A stretch of DNA of 11,299 nt from DP-19 sp041488235. GTDB taxonomy: Bacteria > Desulfobacterota > Binatia > UTPRO1. Positions 1-6,379 of the stretch are shown here, piece after piece (positions within the stretch are counted from its first letter, which is position 1; each line of letters starts with the position of its first letter). The DNA lies in assembly GCA_041488235.1 (NCBI GenBank), contig JBGPOW010000134.1, forward strand, positions 1 to 11,299, given 5' to 3'. A model generated the notes under the pieces. The model was not told the origin of the DNA, searched no databases, and saw only the letters and a program-made list of their open reading frames with translations. Both the position numbers and the translations under genes were made by a program.

Positions 1-1
1 C

Positions 2-1258
2 ATCCGCACCACCGACGCCGACCACGTACGCACGGTGCGCGAGATCCTGCAGCAGGTCTACGACGCCGGCGACATCTACTTCAGCAGTTACGGCGGCCTG
101 TACTGCACCGGCTGCGAGCGCTTCTACACCGAAAAGGAGCTCGTCGACGGCAAGTGTCCCGACCACCGCACGACGCCGGAGTGGATCGAGGAGGAGAACT
201 ACTTCTTTCGGATGGGGAAGTATCAGGAGCGTCTCATCGCGGTCCTGAACGAGCGTCCCGAGCTCGTCCGACCGGAGCGCTACCGCAACGAGGTCCTGGC
301 AATGCTGCGCGAGCCGCTCGAGGACCTCTGCATCTCGCGCCCGAAGGCGCGCCTCACGTGGGGCATCGAGCTGCCCTTCGACGACCGCTTCGTGACGTAC
401 GTCTGGTTCGACGCGCTCATCAATTACGTGACCGCCGTGCGCGAGCTCGGGCCCGAGCGCTTCGCCGCGCTCTGGCCCGTCGCCAATCACTTCATCGCCA
501 AGGACATTCTGAAGCCGCACGCGGTCTTCTGGCCGACGATGCTCATGGCGGCGGGGCTGCCGCTCTACCAGCACCTGAACGTGCACGGGTACTGGACGGT
601 CAACGGCGACAAGATGTCGAAGAGTCTCGGCAACGTCGTCCGCCCGCTCGAGATGAAGGAGCGCTACGGCATGGACGCGTTCCGCTACGTGCTCCTGCGC
701 GAGAGCGTCTTCGGCCTCGACGCCGACTTCCGCGAGGAGTCGATGGTGACGCGCATCAATGCCGACCTCGCGAACAACGTCGGTAACCTCGTGAGCCGCA
801 CGCTGTCGATGCAGCAGCGCTACTTCCAGGGCGTCGTGCAGCCGCTTGCCGACACGCGGCCCGAGGACGACGACTTGCGCGCGACCTACGTCGCCGCCGC
901 GGCCGAGGTCGAAGAGCACGTCGGCGAGCTCATGCTGGCGCGCGCGCTCGAGGCGATCTGGCGCGCCGCCGACCGCGCCAACAAGTACATCGTCGAGACG
1001 GCGCCGTTCACGCTCGCGAAAGATCCCGCGGCGCTGCCGCGCGTCGGCACGATCCTCCACACTCTGCTCGAGGCGTTGCGCGTGACGGCGCAGCTGGCGG
1101 CGCCGTTCATTCCCGAGACGGCAGAGCGCATCCGTGAGTTGCTGCGGCTGCCCGAGAGCGCGCTCGCGGTTCCCGGTCCGCAATGGGGCGAGACGTTCCC
1201 GGCGGGGCACGTCGTCGCACCGCCCGTGGTGCTGTTCCCGCGGATCGACGTGGCGTGA
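2..1258 (+). CDS. metG: Methionyl-tRNA synthetase, 5'-truncated by window edge
   Basis: This cytoplasmic enzyme charges tRNA-Met with methionine for translation. The reading frame is open from base 2, giving a 418-residue fragment; the N-terminal part with the HIGH motif lies outside the window. Visible hallmarks are a zinc knuckle, CxxC (fragment residues 35 and 38) followed by CxxH (52 and 55), then the catalytic-domain segment YVWFDALINY and the KMSKS loop at residues 204-208 (bases 611-625). The rest is the helical anticodon-binding domain. The protein stops after that domain, with no C-terminal Trbp111/EMAP tRNA-binding extension, so it is the short form of the family. A GTG at base 35 could be mistaken for a start, but the residues encoded before it (IRTTDADHVRT) match the family and show that the gene begins upstream. 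A TatD gene follows after 34 nt, a pairing also seen in other bacteria such as Bacillus. Confidence 0.97.
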   Translation: MRTTDADHVRTVREILQQVYDAGDIYFSSYGGLYCTGCERFYTEKELVDGKCPDHRTTPEWIEEENYFFRMGKYQERLIAVLNERPELVRPERYRNEVLAMLREPLEDLCISRPKARLTWGIELPFDDRFVTYVWFDALINYVTAVRELGPERFAALWPVANHFIAKDILKPHAVFWPTMLMAAGLPLYQHLNVHGYWTVNGDKMSKSLGNVVRPLEMKERYGMDAFRYVLLRESVFGLDADFREESMVTRINADLANNVGNLVSRTLSMQQRYFQGVVQPLADTRPEDDDLRATYVAAAAEVEEHVGELMLARALEAIWRAADRANKYIVETAPFTLAKDPAALPRVGTILHTLLEALRVTAQLAAPFIPETAERIRELLRLPESALAVPGPQWGETFPAGHVVAPPVVLFPRIDVA

Positions 1259-1292
1259 GTGAAGGCGGCATGACGAGCGCCGTCGGCGCGAC

Positions 1293-2159
1293 GTGAGCAC
1301 GACGGATCCGTCCGATCCGGGCAGCGGCGTCGCGGCGCGGCCGCGGCCCGCCGATCTGCGGCCGCCCGCGACGATCGTTCCGCTCATCGACTCGCACTGC
1401 CACCTCGAGCAAGACGCCTTCGACGCCGACCGCGACGCGGTGATCGCGCGGGCGCGCGCCGCCGGCGTCGAGCGCATGATCACGATCGGCGCCGGCGGCC
1501 CGCTCGCGAGCAACCATGCGGCGGTGGCGCTCGCCGAGCGCGATCCCGGCATCTTCGCCGCCGTCGCCGTCCACCCGCACGACGCGAGCGAGATCACCGA
1601 CGGGACGTACACCGAGCTGCGGCGGCTGTGGGCGCATCCGAAGGTCGTCGCGGTCGGCGAGACCGGGCTCGACTACTACTACCGCCACTCGACGCCGGAG
1701 ACGCAGCGCGAGCATCTGCGTCGCTTCGTCCGCGAGGCCGGCCGCGCCGGCCTACCGCTGGTGATCCACTGTCGCGACGCGTACGAGGACTTGCTGACGA
1801 TCTTTCGCGAGGAGGATGCCGGCGCGATCGGCGGCGTCATTCATTGCTTCAGCGGCACGCGCCGCGACGCGGACGCCTGCCTCGCGCTCGGCTTCGCGCT
1901 GTCGTTCTCCGGGATCGTGACGTTCAAGAACGCCGGCGAGCTCCGCGACGTCGTCCGTGCGACGCCCGCGGACCGTCTTCTCGTCGAGACCGACGCGCCG
2001 TTTCTCGCGCCCGTTCCGCATCGCGGCAAGCGCAACGAGCCGGCGCTGGTGCGGCACGTCGCCGAGGAGGTGGCGCGCGCGACCTCACGGTCGCTGGAGG
2101 AGATCGCCACGCTCACGAGCGCCAACGCCGAGCGCGTCTTCCGCATCCCGCGCGGCTGA
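1293..2159 (+). CDS. tatD: TatD-family metal-dependent DNase/hydrolase
   Basis: This is a TIM-barrel metallo-hydrolase of the amidohydrolase superfamily. TatD proteins are Mg-dependent 3'-5' exonucleases linked to DNA repair and to RNA or protein quality control. The whole metal site is visible: HxH at residues 35 and 37 (DSHCHLE), Glu123 (VGETGLDYYY), His159 (VIHCRDA), His184 (GVIHCFSGT) and Asp234 (ETDAPFLAP). At 288 residues it is about 25-30 longer than usual, because the conserved core (normally starting at residue 2-4 as LIDSHCHL) begins at residue 31. The first 28 residues are Ala/Pro/Arg-rich and look unconserved. I see no ATG or GTG between 1293 and the core, so GTG 1293 is the best standard start; a CTG near 1356 is a remote alternative. 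It lies 34 nt after metG and is probably cotranscribed with it. Confidence 0.93.
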   Translation: MSTTDPSDPGSGVAARPRPADLRPPATIVPLIDSHCHLEQDAFDADRDAVIARARAAGVERMITIGAGGPLASNHAAVALAERDPGIFAAVAVHPHDASEITDGTYTELRRLWAHPKVVAVGETGLDYYYRHSTPETQREHLRRFVREAGRAGLPLVIHCRDAYEDLLTIFREEDAGAIGGVIHCFSGTRRDADACLALGFALSFSGIVTFKNAGELRDVVRATPADRLLVETDAPFLAPVPHRGKRNEPALVRHVAEEVARATSRSLEEIATLTSANAERVFRIPRG

Positions 2160-2179
2160 GCGGCGAGCGCCCGTGTTCT

Positions 2180-2199
2180 CCCGCCTGCCGCGCGGCGGG
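2180..2199. terminator. Possible hairpin between convergent genes
   Basis: The sequence CCCGCC - 8-nt loop - GGCGGG lies in the 44-nt gap between the convergent tatD and protease genes. A 6-bp all-GC stem here could end transcription on either strand. There is no T-run, so it would not be a classical intrinsic terminator, and in DNA this GC-rich it could be chance. Confidence 0.25.
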
Positions 2200-2203
2200 C
2201 GCG

Positions 2204-2575
2204 TCAAGGAGGAGCGCCGGCGACGATCATCGGCAGCGGCTTCAGGTCGCGACGAATCGCGTCGAGGACGAGGCCCAGCGATTCGAGCGTGACCGCGCCG
2301 AGGAGCGTCGCGTCCCCGGGCTCCCCGAAGACGACGGGCGCGGCGCCGCGCCGGGCGCCGTAGATGAAGATCGCGTCGCCACGCTCGCGGTCGATCGCGG
2401 ATCCGTCGGCGAGCCGGAACCGCTCGCGACCATGGGGTTGGATGCCGAGGCGCTCCAGAATGACGCGCGGCACGAACGAGTACACCGCCCCCGAGTCGAC
2501 GAGGAAATCCACCGTCGCGCGGACGGCCGGAGCCGCCGGGTTCGCGACCTCGATCGTGACCACCGTGAGTCCCAT
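2204..2575 (-). CDS. Retropepsin-like (clan AA) aspartic protease, single domain
   Basis: This 123-residue protein has the fold signature of a retroviral-type aspartyl protease, a family active as homodimers. It shows an N-terminal strand, then the catalytic triplet D27-S28-G29-A30 within VDFLVDSGAVYSFVP. A second half follows with the hydrophobic-hydrophobic-Gly motif LLGAVTLESLGL (residues 91-102), the usual partner of the active-site loop. There is no signal peptide or membrane segment, so it is probably cytoplasmic. DSG in place of DTG is tolerated in the clan. It starts at ATG 2575, 34 nt after the stop of the four-helix membrane protein on the same strand, with no clear Shine-Dalgarno, so it may be the last gene of the flavin operon or independent. 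The substrate is unknown. Bacterial members are often annotated only as 'aspartyl protease family' or 'clan AA'. Confidence 0.8.
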   Translation of the reverse strand: MGLTVVTIEVANPAAPAVRATVDFLVDSGAVYSFVPRVILERLGIQPHGRERFRLADGSAIDRERGDAIFIYGARRGAAPVVFGEPGDATLLGAVTLESLGLVLDAIRRDLKPLPMIVAGAPP

Positions 2576-2609
2576 GACGCGCGAGCCTAAAGCGCCGGAT
2601 CCCGCGCCG

Positions 2610-3134
2610 TCAACGATACTCGTCGCCCTCCTCGTCGCCTGCGTCGCGGTAGGCGTTCGGCTGCGCCGTCGCGAGCGCCCACGCGACGGCGACGAGCATC
2701 GTCGCGAGCGTCGTCTCCAGCGTCAGGAACGCGGCGATCTTCAGATACGCGAATGCGGGAGCGACGAAGCGCACCAGCCAGCCGGCCGCCTCGTCGCCGA
2801 TCGCCGCCGCGAACGACAGGCTCACGATCCACGCTTTCGCCGCCTTCGCGATCGGCACGAAGAGGAGGAGATGCGTCATCGTGAGCACGAGGATGCCCAT
2901 CGCGAAGAGATGGAAATGCGCGATCTCGAGCATCCCTTGGAAGCTCCGCGGCTGTAGAAACCGCGATTCGTCGCCGCGATAGTACGCAACGACCGATGCC
3001 GGTGTGAGCCCCATCTTCGTGAAGTAGAGGAGCGCGTTCGTCACCCAGAACAGAGCGACGTAGACGAGGAACCACGCCAGCACGAGCTTGAGGAGGCGGT
3101 TGTCGCGCCAATCCGGCGTCACCGTGAAGCGCAC
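2610..3134 (-). CDS. Four-helix integral membrane protein of the flavin/ApbE cluster
   Basis: I do not recognise a named family with certainty. The 174-residue product has four hydrophobic segments at roughly residues 17-38, 71-95, 101-121 and 126-155, and ends in an acidic tail (DAGDEEGDEYR). All three histidines lie in or next to helix 2 (73, 75 and 88, in AHFHLF...THLL). This motif could bind a metal, haem or quinone, but His ligands on another helix are absent, so a classical cytochrome b561-type bis-His haem site is not evident. The GTG start at 3134 is supported by GGAG 8 nt upstream. It follows a 32-residue small ORF (stop TGA, one base, then GTG) and is the inner-membrane member of the apbE-porin-FMN-binding cluster. 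An electron-relay or assembly role is inferred from context only. Confidence 0.8.
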   Translation of the reverse strand: MRFTVTPDWRDNRLLKLVLAWFLVYVALFWVTNALLYFTKMGLTPASVVAYYRGDESRFLQPRSFQGMLEIAHFHLFAMGILVLTMTHLLLFVPIAKAAKAWIVSLSFAAAIGDEAAGWLVRFVAPAFAYLKIAAFLTLETTLATMLVAVAWALATAQPNAYRDAGDEEGDEYR

Positions 3135-3135
3135 G

Positions 3136-3234
3136 TCAGCAGCTCCGTGCCAGCGCGACGCGCATGTCAGTCGCGATCCACGTCGCCGCCACGGGCACCC
3201 GCGTCACGATCGCGTCGTCTGCGCACGCGCTCAT
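3136..3234 (-). CDS. Small ORF, 32 residues, tiled between FMN-binding and membrane-protein genes
   Basis: This short frame exactly fills the gap between its neighbours. Its ATG (3234-3232) overlaps the stop of the FMN-binding gene as ATGA, and its TGA (3138-3136) is separated by one base from the GTG of the membrane-protein gene. Of its 32 sense codons, 29 end in G or C, like the surrounding real genes. The product begins MSACADDAIVTRVPVAATW and ends MRVALARSC. It has a mildly hydrophobic middle (about residues 9-28), too broken by Arg and Asp to be a clear membrane helix, and two Cys (4 and 32). No family is recognised. It could be a genuine microprotein, or simply a translated leader that couples the downstream gene; chance cannot be excluded because GC-rich DNA favours open frames. 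Confidence 0.45.
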   Translation of the reverse strand: MSACADDAIVTRVPVAATWIATDMRVALARSC

Positions 3235-3806
3235 TTCGTCGCCAGCACGCCGGCTTCCGATAACACCGCGTACAGCGCGAGCACGCGGCGGACGGCCGCG
3301 GTCAGCGCGGTCGCGCTCAAGGTCGCGCCGGTGATGCCGTGCACGGCGGCGCCGAGCTTCAGATCGTCGTCGAGCCGCCGGCCGTCGAACTGGCGCGTCC
3401 AGCGCTCGGGCGGCGTGTACTCCGGCGGCTCGTAGAACGCGAGGATCTCGACGCGGCGCACCTCCCCGCTCGGAGATAGCACGACCATCGCGGTTTCCGG
3501 GAGCGTGCGGACGGTGTGGGTGTCGATGACCGCGCAGCCGAGGAGCTCGCTGCCGTGCCAGCCGACGTAGACGGTCCAGAGCTGCGACTCGAGGGGAGCG
3601 TGCGCGCGTTTCTCGACGGCGGCCTTCTGCTCGTCGGTGAGGATGATCGCGCGATCCTCGACGCGGTCACTGCCGGGAAACGCGAGCGCAAGCGCCTCGT
3701 CCTTGGCGTGGAACACCGTCGCACGCGCCGGCGTCGCGCAGAGCGTGGCGCCGATGACCGCAAGCACCGCGACGCAGACGGCACACGGCCGCAGGCGCGA
3801 CGTCAA
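3231..3806 (-). CDS. Secreted FMN-binding-domain protein (NqrC/RnfG-type FMN_bind), predicted ApbE substrate
   Basis: This 191-residue protein carries a Sec-type signal peptide (residues 1 to about 29, basic start, hydrophobic core, ending TPARA) and a C-terminal FMN_bind domain. The domain includes a VEILAFYEPPEY strand (residues 119-130) and the flavinylation motif GITGATLSAT (157-166). In this family ApbE links FMN by a phosphoester bond to the Thr after GA, here Thr162. The protein should act as a one-flavin electron carrier in the periplasm. The start is a TTG at 3806 that overlaps the porin stop (TTGA); no ATG or GTG is available before the signal-peptide core and no Shine-Dalgarno is seen, so translational coupling to the porin gene is likely. 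The apbE gene two positions upstream and the membrane protein downstream support a shared redox function. The residue range fits a single FMN_bind domain with no haem or Fe-S motif. Confidence 0.88.
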   Translation of the reverse strand: MTSRLRPCAVCVAVLAVIGATLCATPARATVFHAKDEALALAFPGSDRVEDRAIILTDEQKAAVEKRAHAPLESQLWTVYVGWHGSELLGCAVIDTHTVRTLPETAMVVLSPSGEVRRVEILAFYEPPEYTPPERWTRQFDGRRLDDDLKLGAAVHGITGATLSATALTAAVRRVLALYAVLSEAGVLATK

Positions 3807-5239
3807 AACACGAACCCGGCGCCGACGTTCACCTCGTCGGGGGTCGGCTGCTTCTTGCCGGAATCGAAGTCGCGGTACTCGAGCTTCACGACCACCTGCG
3901 GATGCGGCTTGTACGACGCACCGACGGTGTAGAGCTGCACCGCGTTTCCGGGCACACGCGCGAAGCCGCGCGGCACCGAGTCTTGCGTGTCGAGGTTCTC
4001 GTAGCGGAAGAACGGCGCGAGGTACTGCGTCGTTTCAGGAAAGAGCAGCGGCGCGACGTCGTATGCCGCCTCGACGTAGAACCCGTACTGGTGGTTGCCG
4101 ATCGTCTCGCCGAGCTCCTCGCTCACGAGACCGGCGTCGTGGACGTCGATGAGCGCACCGAGGGCCCGCATCTCGAGCCCACGGTAGCGGAGCTGCGCGT
4201 GCGTCTCCCACAGCAGCGTGAAGACGCTCGGCTTCCGCCCGCCGAACACGTCGTCCTGACCGGAGTCGCCCGCGAAGAAGGATGCGCCGACGAGCGCGCC
4301 CGGTAGCGGCGAGTAGTCGAGACGGACGGTGCCGGCGAGGTCGTCGGCGAGGGCGACGCTCCCCTCCTGGCTGCCCTCGCGGATGCTCGCCGACGCGAAG
4401 CGCTTCGCGGTGAGACCGTTCAGCACGTAGGCGCGATAGTCGAGGCCGGGCGCGAGCGTGCCGAAGATGCCGAGGCCGCCCTCGCGCCACGTCGTCGGGA
4501 TGATCCGCTGCTCCACCTCCGGACGGAAGACGCCGTGGAAGAACGGCGGCTCGTGGATCTCGTTGATGAAGCCCATCGGCACCAGCAGCAGACCGGCGCG
4601 GAAGTTCAGCGCCTGCCAGGCGAGAAAGTCGAGGTTCAGAAACTCCACCTCGGCCTCGCCCTCCTTGTCGCCGGCGACGACCGCGTGCTCGAACTCAAGC
4701 TCGGAATTGAGGATGATCCGGTCGGTGAACTTGTAGCCGGTGTAGAGGACGAAGCGCGCGACGTCGAACTGATCGCGCCGGCCGCGCTGGTCGTTCACGA
4801 ACTTCTGGAAGTTGAACTCGCCGTAGCCGCCGATCGAGAGACCGCGGTCGATGCCGTAGACCTTGGACGCGGCGGGGCCGAGTCCGTAGTAGCTCTTCAG
4901 CGCTCGCGCCTCGGGAAGGACGAGGCGGCTCTTCAGGCCTTCGACCTCGTGCGCCAGGACGTCGATCTTACGGTCTTGGTCGGCGACGCGCGGCGGCGCG
5001 GTCTCCGTCGCAGCAGCGCCGGTCGCCGGCGCGGGCGCGGGATGCATGCCGCGCTCCTCCTCGAGCGCCCGTAGCCGCGCGCGCAGGTCGTCCATCTCGT
5101 GCTGCATGTGCTCGAGCTGCTGCTCGTAGACGCGGATGCGCGGGTCCTCCTCGGCGGCGGCCGGGGTCGTGGCGCCGGTCGCGGCGGCAACGGTCGCGAG
5201 GCCAATCAAGATCACGCAACCGCGGGCGAGAGCGATCAT
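3803..5239 (-). CDS. Outer-membrane porin with N-terminal coiled coil (OprP/OprO-like)
   Basis: The 478-residue product is an outer-membrane beta-barrel. It has a signal peptide (about residues 1-29, ending in Pro-Ala-Ala-Ala), a heptad-like helical region at about 33-64, a Pro/Ala linker, and a second short helix at about 86-107. The barrel runs from about residue 133 (LSIGGYGEFNFQKF) to the end, with alternating aromatic strands such as LNLDFLAWQALNFRAGLLLV. The last residue is Phe, the classic signal for BAM-dependent insertion. The layout resembles phosphate-selective porin O/P and related trimeric porins, where the coiled coil sits in the periplasm. ATG 5239 is chosen because AAAGGAG precedes it and a signal peptide follows; the same frame stays open far upstream, but only antisense-like sequence from apbE is there. 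It lies 20 nt after apbE. The substrate is not evident; iron chelates or electron shuttles are possible from context. Confidence 0.88.
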   Translation of the reverse strand: MIALARGCVILIGLATVAAATGATTPAAAEEDPRIRVYEQQLEHMQHEMDDLRARLRALEEERGMHPAPAPATGAAATETAPPRVADQDRKIDVLAHEVEGLKSRLVLPEARALKSYYGLGPAASKVYGIDRGLSIGGYGEFNFQKFVNDQRGRRDQFDVARFVLYTGYKFTDRIILNSELEFEHAVVAGDKEGEAEVEFLNLDFLAWQALNFRAGLLLVPMGFINEIHEPPFFHGVFRPEVEQRIIPTTWREGGLGIFGTLAPGLDYRAYVLNGLTAKRFASASIREGSQEGSVALADDLAGTVRLDYSPLPGALVGASFFAGDSGQDDVFGGRKPSVFTLLWETHAQLRYRGLEMRALGALIDVHDAGLVSEELGETIGNHQYGFYVEAAYDVAPLLFPETTQYLAPFFRYENLDTQDSVPRGFARVPGNAVQLYTVGASYKPHPQVVVKLEYRDFDSGKKQPTPDEVNVGAGFVF

Positions 5240-5259
5240 GGAGCACGTCTCCTTTCGAC

Positions 5260-6297
5260 TCAACGCGCGGCGACGGTGCGCCCGTCCTCGATGACGATCC
5301 AGTCTCGCGGCGGACGGCCCGCGATCGTCAGGTGGTGCGCGGCGCCGCGTCCCTCGCTGAAGAGCGCACCGGCACTCGGCTCGCGCGCGAGGAGATCGGC
5401 AGCGGCGGCGCGGCCGAGCACGACCAGCGCGGTGGAGAGCGCGTCCGCCGTCGTCGCGTCGGGTGCCCACACCGTCACCGCAACGTCGCGCGTGGCCGGA
5501 CGGCCGGTGCGCGGGTCGTAGATGTGGCTCGGTGCGCGCCACCCTTCGGCCGTGAAGTCGCGGGCGTAGTTTCCCGACGTCGACACGCTGGCGTCCGCGT
5601 CGAGAGTCAGCACGCCGAGCGTGCGGCCCGGCCGTTCCGGATCGCGGAGCGCGACGCGCCACCCCGCCGGATCGCCACCGACGAACGCGAGCTCGCCCCC
5701 GACGTCGAGCCGCGCCCGTTCGACCCCGGCGGCGGCGAGCGCCGCCCGCGCCCGATCGAGGGCGAAGCCCTTGGCGATGCCGCCAAGGTCGATCCCCATG
5801 CCGCGACGTGCGAAGCTCACCGTGCGGGCATGGGCGTCGAGCCGCAACCCCGCGAAGCCGACCGTGGTGACGCTTCCCGGCGGCAGCGACCTGAGCCCCG
5901 GATACGCGCCCCAGAGACGCAGCAGCGGCAGGATCGTCACGTCGAACGCGCCGTCGCTCTCGACGGCGAGCGTACGCGCGCGGGCGAGCAGCGCGAAGAG
6001 CGCGTCGCCGACAGGCTCTGGCCGGTCGGCAGCACGCGCGTTGACGCGCGAGAGCTCGCTCGCCGGCCGATAGAGGCTCATCGTATGGTCGACGTCGCGG
6101 AAGGCCGAGAACGCCGCCTCGAATCGCTCCGCGGTCGCCGCGCGCGCCGGCAACGTCACGCGTGCGACGGTTCCCATGACGAGCTCTGCGCGCCCGACGT
6201 CGTCGCCCTCGCGCGCCGCGGCTGCGGCGTGCACGGCGCCGCAGCCGAGCAGCATCACTGCTGTCGCTGGCACAACCCAATTGAGAATGAATTTCAT
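5260..6297 (-). CDS. apbE: FAD:protein FMN transferase ApbE, lipoprotein
   Basis: ApbE uses FAD to attach FMN covalently to Thr/Ser of exported flavoproteins in a Mg-dependent reaction. The 345-residue protein starts at ATG 6297 with a lipoprotein signal (MKFILNWVVP..., lipobox LLGC with Cys19). Family motifs in order are MGTVARV (41-47), DGAFDVTILPLLRLWG (115-130), GMGIDLGGIAKGFALD (166-181), DVGGE (198-202), SVSTSGNY (237-244), HIYDPRTGRPA (258-268) and TTADALSTALVVLG (282-295). The last motif holds the Asp/Thr pair expected to bind Mg. The 41 residues possible upstream are low quality and would bury the signal sequence. It is the first gene of the minus-strand block; its likely substrate is the FMN-binding protein two genes downstream. 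A Fur-box-like palindrome spans its start codon, and a TTGACA/TAAAGA promoter lies just upstream. Confidence 0.95.
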   Translation of the reverse strand: MKFILNWVVPATAVMLLGCGAVHAAAAAREGDDVGRAELVMGTVARVTLPARAATAERFEAAFSAFRDVDHTMSLYRPASELSRVNARAADRPEPVGDALFALLARARTLAVESDGAFDVTILPLLRLWGAYPGLRSLPPGSVTTVGFAGLRLDAHARTVSFARRGMGIDLGGIAKGFALDRARAALAAAGVERARLDVGGELAFVGGDPAGWRVALRDPERPGRTLGVLTLDADASVSTSGNYARDFTAEGWRAPSHIYDPRTGRPATRDVAVTVWAPDATTADALSTALVVLGRAAAADLLAREPSAGALFSEGRGAAHHLTIAGRPPRDWIVIEDGRTVAAR

Positions 6298-6301
6298 TTT
6301 C
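6283..6301. promoter_or_regulatory. Fur-box-like operator over the apbE start codon
   Basis: GAGAATGAATTTCATTTTC matches the 19-bp Fur consensus (GATAATGATAATCATTATC) at 14 of 19 positions on this strand and 15 of 19 on the other. It is an inverted repeat with 8 of 9 symmetric pairs. It is an AT-rich island in otherwise GC-rich DNA. It covers the apbE start codon (6297-6295) and would sit at about +1 to +20 of the candidate apbE promoter, where a bound repressor could block transcription. A Fur-family gene lies at 7485-7985. Because the site also encodes the first apbE codons (Met-Lys-Phe-Ile-Leu), part of the AT-richness could reflect a translation start, so binding is predicted, not shown. 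Confidence 0.65.
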
Positions 6302-6308
6302 GGCGGCT

Positions 6309-6338
6309 TCTTTACGGTACGCCCGCCGCGCCTGTCAA
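6309..6338 (-). promoter_or_regulatory. Candidate sigma-70 promoter of the apbE operon
   Basis: On the minus strand a perfect -35 TTGACA (6338-6333) is followed after 18 nt by TAAAGA (6314-6309), a 3-of-6 match to the -10 consensus. The predicted transcription start is near 6302, only about 5 nt before the apbE ATG, so the mRNA would be almost leaderless. The Fur-box-like site begins immediately downstream. The spacing and the perfect -35 are seen; activity is inferred. Confidence 0.4.
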
Positions 6339-6345
6339 GCGCGCG

Positions 6346-6373
6346 TTGACGCTCGACGGCGTCGCTGGATAGT
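6346..6373 (+). promoter_or_regulatory. Candidate promoter of the VOC gene
   Basis: TTGACG (6346-6351) and GATAGT (6368-6373) are separated by 16 nt. The predicted start of transcription falls at about 6380, which is the GTG start codon itself, implying a leaderless transcript. It is arranged back to back with the apbE promoter inside an 82-nt divergent intergenic region. Confidence 0.33.
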
Positions 6374-6379
6374 CGCGGC

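Noticed and set aside
1255..1296. Short GTG/ATG frame between metG and tatD ending over the tatD start (GTGA)
   Set aside because: Only 9-14 codons, no ribosome-binding site, and no support beyond the overlap.
1628..2590. A 320-codon plus-strand frame running through tatD and opposite the protease gene
   Set aside because: Compositionally biased, without family features, and overlapping two recognisable genes in other frames.
5240..6280. The porin reading frame stays open upstream through apbE, giving an 825-codon frame
   Set aside because: The extension is Arg-rich translation of apbE in another frame; the porin has its own ribosome-binding site, ATG and signal peptide at 5239, so this is not a fusion.
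5332..6372. A 346-codon plus-strand frame opposite apbE
   Set aside because: Arg/Glu-rich antisense shadow typical of GC-rich DNA; the minus-strand ApbE has all family motifs.
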